DNA from: a bacterium
GTDB lineage: Bacteria; Desulfobacterota; GWC2-55-46
Direction: 5' to 3'
DNA length: 9,807 bases
Assembly (NCBI GenBank): GCA_004298725.1
Contig: SCQA01000211.1
Span: 1 to 9,807 of the forward strand
A program made the translations under genes and the position numbers. The notes under the pieces were generated by a model. That model saw only the letters and a program-made list of their open reading frames with translations. It was not told the origin of the DNA and ran no database searches. Position 1 is the first letter of the stretch. Each line of letters opens with the position of its first letter. This document shows, piece by piece, positions 5,863-9,807 of the stretch.

Positions 5863-7089
5863 ATGGCTAAAAATGTCAAACGCGTTGTGCTTGCTTATTC
5901 AGGCGGGCTTGACACTTCAGTGATTATGAAGTGGTTGATAGAGGAGTACGGGTGTGAAGTTGTGGCCTTTTGCGCCGACATAGGTCAGGGCGCGGAGGTG
6001 GACGAAGTTAAGAAAAAAGCGATTAACACCGGCGCGAGCAAGGTTTATGTGAAAGACTTGAGGGAAGAGTTCGTGAAAGATTTTGTATTCCCCATGCTTC
6101 GCGCTGGAGCCGCGTATGAAGGGACGTACCTTCTCGGCACTTCTATTGCGCGGCCTCTTATAGCAAAGGCGCAAATGGAAATAGCCCAAAAGGAAAAGGC
6201 CTGCTGTGTGTCGCACGGCTCCACCGGCAAGGGCAACGATCAGGTTCGTTTTGAGCTTACGTATTATTCCATTAACCCGCATATAAAGGTTATTGCCCCG
6301 TGGAGGGAGTGGAAGATGAAGGGCAGGGCCGAGCTTGTGCATTACGCGACTCTGCACGGCATACCTGTGCCGGTTACAAAGAGCAAGCCGTACAGTTCCG
6401 ACAGGAATTTATTTCATATAAGTTTTGAGGGCGGCATACTTGAAGACCCGTGGGCCGAGCCGCCTGAAGATATGTACGTGCTGACGGTGTCGCCGCAAAA
6501 GGCCCCTGATAAGCCCGCGTACGCGGAGATAGGCTTTAAAAACGGTGACCCTGTGTCGGTAAACGGCAAGACGTTGTCGCCTGCAAGCCTTCTTAAAAGG
6601 CTTAATGAACTTGGCGGAGAACACGGCGTGGGGCGCGTTGACATGGTTGAAAGCAGGTACGTCGGTATGAAGTCGCGCGGGGTGTATGAAACGCCGGGCG
6701 GAACCATATTGCACTCGGCGAGAAGAGCGGTTGAGTCGCTTACAATGGACAGAGAGCTTATGCATTTGAGAGACGGCATGATTACGCGCTACGCGGAGCT
6801 TGTGTATAACGGCTACTGGTATTCGCCTGAAAGGACGGCGCTTCAGGCCCTTGTGGACACGGCGACTGCGGGCGTAACAGGCATTGCGAGGGTTAAACTT
6901 TATAAGGGCGGCGTTTACGTTGCGGGCAGAAAGGCGGAAAAATCGCTGTATCACCCGGACTTTGCAACGTTTGAAGAAGATACGGTGTATGACCAGAAAG
7001 ACGCCGAAGGTTTTATAAAGATAAACGCCTTGCGGCTTAAGATACGGTCAATGGTCGAAATGGCCGGCAAAAAAAGCGCAAAAAAATGA
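5863..7089 (+). CDS. argG: Argininosuccinate synthase
   Basis: This enzyme joins citrulline and aspartate with ATP cleavage to AMP and pyrophosphate, giving argininosuccinate (step 7 of arginine synthesis). The 408-residue protein is full length. Its N-terminal nucleotide domain carries the PP-loop SGGLDTS (13-19), followed by GSTGKGNDQVRFE (119-131), which contacts citrulline and aspartate. YSSDRNLFHISFEGG (177-191) and EDPW (194-197) are typical of the subgroup without the E. coli-type insertions, and the C-terminal helix is present. It starts at ATG 5863 with AGGAG at 5851-5855, 60 bases after argF. The C terminus ends in Lys-rich GKKSAKK, coded by two A7 tracts, and the TGA overlaps the ATG of the next gene. 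argH, which often follows argG, is not next to it here. Confidence 0.97.
   Translation: MAKNVKRVVLAYSGGLDTSVIMKWLIEEYGCEVVAFCADIGQGAEVDEVKKKAINTGASKVYVKDLREEFVKDFVFPMLRAGAAYEGTYLLGTSIARPLIAKAQMEIAQKEKACCVSHGSTGKGNDQVRFELTYYSINPHIKVIAPWREWKMKGRAELVHYATLHGIPVPVTKSKPYSSDRNLFHISFEGGILEDPWAEPPEDMYVLTVSPQKAPDKPAYAEIGFKNGDPVSVNGKTLSPASLLKRLNELGGEHGVGRVDMVESRYVGMKSRGVYETPGGTILHSARRAVESLTMDRELMHLRDGMITRYAELVYNGYWYSPERTALQALVDTATAGVTGIARVKLYKGGVYVAGRKAEKSLYHPDFATFEEDTVYDQKDAEGFIKINALRLKIRSMVEMAGKKSAKK
7080..7086 (+). other. A-heptamer in -1 slippery phase at the argG/FAH overlap
   Basis: The argG codons at its end read GCA AAA AAA TGA. The heptamer therefore sits as A-AAA-AAA, the X-XXY-YYZ phase used in -1 ribosomal frameshifting. 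A -1 slip would skip the argG stop and continue at ATG AAG in the FAH-family frame, giving a fused protein. Another A7 at 7069-7075 is in a different phase. I see no strong downstream stem or upstream Shine-Dalgarno stimulator, so use of the site is unproven. Confidence 0.3.
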
Positions 7090-7862
7090 AGATAGCAAGG
7101 TGTTCTGAAAGAGGCAATGTCTTCTACGGCATAGTCGAGGGTGGCTTTGTTTTTGAACTTGGCAAAGGCCCTTTTGAAGGCGGTTTCGCGGGCGCGGCTG
7201 AAAAAACAGACAAAAGCCATGAGCTGGCTAATGTAACAATTCTTGCGCCGTGCGAGCCGTCAAAGATAGTCGCGGTAGGGCTTAATTACAGGGCGCACGC
7301 GGCGGAGTTCAACAAGCCGCTTCCCGAGGAGCCAATGCTGTTTTTAAAGCCTTCCACGGCGGTGATTGGGGCGGGCTGTAAAATAGTATATCCGTCGCAT
7401 ATGTCAAGAAGGGTTGACTATGAAGGGGAGCTTGCCGTGGTAATAGGCCGGGCGGCCAAAGACGTTTCAGCGATTGACGCGCCCGAATATGTATTAGGTT
7501 ATACTTGCTTTAACGACGTAACGGCAAGAGACCTGCAAGGCAAGGACATCCAGTACACAAGGGCCAAGGGGTTTGACACGTTCGCTCCCATGGGGCCGTG
7601 GATAGAAACCGGGCTAAACCCGTTAGACGCGCGCATAGAGACTTACCTTAACGGAGAAAAGAGGCAGGACAGCTCAACAGCCGACATGATATTCAACGTA
7701 TTTGAACTGCTGAGCTTTATTTCGCATGTGATGACTTTAAAGCCGGGCGACGTCATAGCCACGGGCACGCCGTCCGGCGTTGGAAAGATGAAGCCTGATA
7801 ATACCGTTGAAGTGAGGATAGCCGGCATAGGAAGTCTCATAAATACTGTGGCTGGAAAATAG
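7086..7862 (+). CDS. Fumarylacetoacetate hydrolase (FAH) family protein, substrate unknown
   Basis: This 258-residue protein belongs to the FAH fold family of metal-dependent enzymes that cleave or isomerise 2,4-diketo acids or decarboxylate oxaloacetate (FAHD1, YcgM and HpcE relatives). A small N-terminal region (about 1-55) precedes the catalytic domain. Conserved elements are GLNYRAHAAE (65-74) with His71 and Glu74, the metal ligands Glu113 and Glu115 in DYEGELAVVIG and Asp144 in FNDVTARD, Lys161 in RAKGFDTFAPMGP, and TGTPSGVG (227-234). All catalytic residues look intact. Its ATG overlaps the argG stop by 4 bases (ATGA), and no good ribosome site precedes it, so translation is probably coupled to argG. 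Substrate specificity cannot be told from sequence; acylpyruvate hydrolase or oxaloacetate decarboxylase activity are the leading options. It is not a replacement for ArgH by fold. Confidence 0.88.
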   Translation: MKIARCSERGNVFYGIVEGGFVFELGKGPFEGGFAGAAEKTDKSHELANVTILAPCEPSKIVAVGLNYRAHAAEFNKPLPEEPMLFLKPSTAVIGAGCKIVYPSHMSRRVDYEGELAVVIGRAAKDVSAIDAPEYVLGYTCFNDVTARDLQGKDIQYTRAKGFDTFAPMGPWIETGLNPLDARIETYLNGEKRQDSSTADMIFNVFELLSFISHVMTLKPGDVIATGTPSGVGKMKPDNTVEVRIAGIGSLINTVAGK

Positions 7863-7972
7863 TACGGATAGCGGTTAGCGGCGAGGGGTTAGCTTGTTGA
7901 GTTTTTATTTTATCCAATGGCTACGAATCATTCGTCGTTGATGTTTTTCAGAAACACGCAAAGCAACTGCAA

Positions 7973-7977
7973 GGGGG
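7973..7977 (+). promoter_or_regulatory. Ribosome binding site that decides the dapL start
   Basis: A GGGGG stretch (within AAGGGGG) lies 8 bases before ATG 7986. The upstream in-frame ATG at 7917 has no such site and would add 23 residues with no resemblance to the family. Confidence 0.65.
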
Positions 7978-7985
7978 TTACAAAG

Positions 7986-9221
7986 ATGTCAGAGGATTAT
8001 ATTCAAGGGCTTTTCGCCGAGAGAATAGGAGGAAAAGGCTTTGGCAAGGGAACGAAGATTTACAAATTCGAGAAGATAAAAAGGGCAAAGGCCGAGGCTA
8101 AGAAGGCCAACCCGTCAATGGAGCTTCTTGATTTAGGCGTCGGCGAGCCTGATGAAATGGCTTTTCCGGTGGTAGTGGAGGCGTTGAAGTTTGAGTGCGC
8201 CAAGCCTGAAAACCGCGGCTATGCCGACAACGGTATTCAGGAATTAAAAGACGCGGCTGTAAAATACCTCGAGAAGATTTACGGCGTTACCGGCATTGAC
8301 CCGGTAAAAGAGGTGATACACTCTATAGGCTCGAAACCTGCGCTTGCCATGTTGCCGGACGCTTTTATTAACAGCGGCGACGCTACCCTGATGACCATAC
8401 CCGGTTATCCGGTGCTGGCGACGCATACTCTGTGGAACGGCGGCAGAGTCGTCAGTCTTCCTTTAAGCGAGGAAAACGGCTTTTTGCCGGACCTTGACGC
8501 TCTTACTGAAAAGGAACTTAAGGGAGCGAAGCTGTTGTACCTCAATTACCCGAATAATCCCACGGGCGCGACCGCCACGGTCGAGTTTTTTCAAAAGGCA
8601 ATTGAATTCGCCAAAAAGAGAAAGATTATAATAGTGCATGACGCCGCGTACGCCGCGCTCTCTTACGACGCAAAGCCGCTCAGCTTTTTGTCCGTAGACG
8701 GCGCCAAGGAAGTCGGCGTTGAAATACACTCGTTTTCAAAGGCGTTCAACATGACAGGCTGGAGGCTGGCCTTCCTTGCCGGCAATGAGAAAGTTATCAG
8801 CGCGTTCGCTAACGTCAAGGACAATTACGATTCAGGGCAGTTCATCGCCATACAGAAGGCCGGCGTGTACGCGCTTGACCATACCGAGATAACTGAAAAA
8901 ATAGCCGTTAAGTACAAGCGCAGGCTCGCTTTGATGGTTGACGCCCTTAATGAATGCGGCTTCGAGGCGAAACTGCCCAAAGGCTCGTTCTACCTTTACG
9001 TTAGAGCGCCAAAGAGCGCCAAGAAGACAGTTATGTTTGAAAACGCGGAAGAAGTGTCTGAGTTTTTAATTAAACAGGCGCATATATCAACCGTGCCGTG
9101 GGACGACTGCGGGAGCTACCTCCGTTTTTCCGCGACCTTCTCGGCAAAGGATAAAGAGGACGAGTTCAGGGTTATCGAGGAGATGAAAAAGAGGCTGTCA
9201 GCTCTTGAGCTTAAATTTTAG
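7986..9221 (+). CDS. dapL: LL-diaminopimelate aminotransferase
   Basis: This PLP enzyme converts tetrahydrodipicolinate directly to LL-diaminopimelate with glutamate as donor, bypassing the acyl-blocked DapD/DapC/DapE steps. It feeds lysine and peptidoglycan synthesis. The 411-residue class I/II aminotransferase begins SEDYIQGLFAERIGG, a start I recognise from DapL proteins of Desulfobacterota and Nitrospirota type. Motifs are DLGVGEPDE (49-57), SIGSKPAL (113-120), NYPNNPTGA (187-195), Asp219 and Tyr222 at the cofactor, Lys252 in SFSKAFNMTGWR as the Schiff-base lysine, and Arg380 in YLRFS for the substrate carboxylate. The start is ATG 7986, chosen by its ribosome site and by family length. 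It lies 123 bases after the FAH gene. A related alanine or aspartate aminotransferase is the alternative, but the N terminus favours DapL. Confidence 0.88.
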   Translation: MSEDYIQGLFAERIGGKGFGKGTKIYKFEKIKRAKAEAKKANPSMELLDLGVGEPDEMAFPVVVEALKFECAKPENRGYADNGIQELKDAAVKYLEKIYGVTGIDPVKEVIHSIGSKPALAMLPDAFINSGDATLMTIPGYPVLATHTLWNGGRVVSLPLSEENGFLPDLDALTEKELKGAKLLYLNYPNNPTGATATVEFFQKAIEFAKKRKIIIVHDAAYAALSYDAKPLSFLSVDGAKEVGVEIHSFSKAFNMTGWRLAFLAGNEKVISAFANVKDNYDSGQFIAIQKAGVYALDHTEITEKIAVKYKRRLALMVDALNECGFEAKLPKGSFYLYVRAPKSAKKTVMFENAEEVSEFLIKQAHISTVPWDDCGSYLRFSATFSAKDKEDEFRVIEEMKKRLSALELKF

Positions 9222-9238
9222 CGGTGTACGAAGCAAGG

Positions 9239-9265
9239 CAGAGAAAGATTTGAAATCTGTCTCTG
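9239..9265. repeat. Strong inverted repeat downstream of dapL
   Basis: CAGAGAAAGATTT (9239-9251) and AAATCTGTCTCTG (9253-9265) pair at 12 of 13 positions around a single G. It begins 17 bases after the dapL stop. No T-tract follows on the + strand, so it is not a standard intrinsic terminator. It may stabilise the dapL mRNA end or belong to a dispersed repeat. Confidence 0.65.
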
Positions 9266-9276
9266 TAGCGGAATAT

Positions 9277-9303
9277 ACGAGGCGGCAGTCTGTCATGCCT
9301 CGT
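9277..9303. repeat. Second inverted repeat in the dapL-folK gap
   Basis: ACGAGGC (9277-9283) and GCCTCGT (9297-9303) form a perfect 7-bp stem with a 13-base loop. The CGAGGC core resembles the hairpin units at 3065-3534, but the flanks differ, so I do not assign it to that family. No T-tract follows. Confidence 0.5.
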
Positions 9304-9347
9304 CTGCTGTGGCACGGCTCTTTGCCGGTTAAGGGGCGGTACATACC

Positions 9348-9807
9348 ATGATTGAAAGGGTCTATATAGCCATCGGTTCTAATCTTGGAGACAGGCGCGC
9401 CAATTGCACTCAGGCTATTGCCAATATTTCGCGCATACCGTCGGTAAGGGTCGTTAAAATCAGCAGTCTTTACGAAACAGAGCCGTGGGGCGTGCGCGAT
9501 CAACCCAACTTTATAAACTGCGCCGTGGAGGCTGAAACTTCGTGCGACCCGCGCACGCTTATGTCCATTTTAAAAAATATAGAGGCTGACATGGGCAGAA
9601 AAGACGGTCCTAAGTGGGGGCCGCGCGTGATTGATTTTGACATAATATTTTATGGAAGCAGAATAATAAAGGAAGACGACCTCGTAATACCGCATCCTCA
9701 CGCGCATGAGAGGTCGTTTGTGCTTACCCCGCTTATTGAAATAGAGCCGGGGCTGATGCACCCTATTTTGAAAAAGACAGTGTCAGAGCTGGTTAGTCGG
9801 ATGGGGA
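9348..9807 (+). CDS. folK: FolK, dihydropterin pyrophosphokinase (3' end outside window)
   Basis: This enzyme moves pyrophosphate from ATP to 6-hydroxymethyl-7,8-dihydropterin, just before dihydropteroate synthase in folate synthesis. The frame is open from ATG 9348 to the window end, giving 153 residues, close to the usual 160-170. The N terminus VYIAIGSNLGDRRAN is typical. SLYETEPWGVRDQPNFINC (about 39-58) holds the pterin-binding region. KWGPRVIDFDII (about 89-100) matches the FolK signature, including the metal-binding Asp pair, and PHPHAHERSFVLTPL follows. The start is the first codon after an in-frame TAA at 9330; AAGGGG at 9331-9336 is a rather distant ribosome site. The 126-base gap from dapL contains two hairpins. 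Confidence 0.95.
   Translation, partial: MIERVYIAIGSNLGDRRANCTQAIANISRIPSVRVVKISSLYETEPWGVRDQPNFINCAVEAETSCDPRTLMSILKNIEADMGRKDGPKWGPRVIDFDIIFYGSRIIKEDDLVIPHPHAHERSFVLTPLIEIEPGLMHPILKKTVSELVSRMG

Noticed and set aside
7917..7985. N-terminal extension of DapL from ATG 7917
   Set aside because: The added residues do not resemble the family, and the good ribosome site precedes ATG 7986.
1..9807. A new multi-gene biological system
   Set aside because: All nine genes belong to well-known families with intact motifs in mostly familiar order. Only the repeats and the argG/FAH junction are out of the ordinary.

Overview
The window reads as a slice of a bacterial chromosome carrying ordinary housekeeping genes, all on the + strand: hslV, hslU, argB, argD, argF, argG, a fumarylacetoacetate hydrolase (FAH) family gene, dapL, and folK, which is cut by the right window edge. 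The gene order hslVU followed by arginine genes, with a DapL-type lysine/peptidoglycan enzyme nearby, recalls Geobacter-like Desulfobacterota and related deep Gram-negative lineages such as Nitrospirota. That placement is from memory of gene order and protein style; no marker here settles it. ATA (Ile) and AGG (Arg) codons are frequent throughout, and no gene looks foreign to its neighbours.

Layout. 1-97 is the right part of a short non-coding repeat element, just upstream of hslV. 134-2034 holds hslV and hslU, the ATP-dependent HslUV protease. 2161-3018 is argB. 3019-3602 is a 584-base gene-free gap packed with repeats: three copies of a GCGAGGC hairpin unit, a 182-base element with terminal inverted repeats (the second copy of the one at 1-97), a short heptamer run, and a palindrome whose two arms are each hairpins. 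3603-7089 carries argD, argF and argG. The FAH-family gene starts inside the argG stop (ATGA overlap). dapL (7986-9221) follows, then two hairpins, then folK.

How the genes work together. ArgB, ArgD, ArgF and ArgG catalyse the N-acetylglutamate kinase, acetylornithine aminotransferase, ornithine carbamoyltransferase and argininosuccinate synthase steps of arginine synthesis. The first step, argC, the deacetylation/transacetylation step and argH are not in the window. DapL makes LL-diaminopimelate for lysine and cell wall. FolK serves folate synthesis. The FAH-family enzyme has intact metal-site residues, but its substrate cannot be read from sequence.

I found no defence system, phage, CRISPR array, tRNA, rRNA or clearly novel multi-gene system. 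The most interesting signals are the repeat nest at 3065-3534 with its sister copy at 1-97, and an A-heptamer in the canonical -1 slippage phase exactly at the argG/FAH junction.
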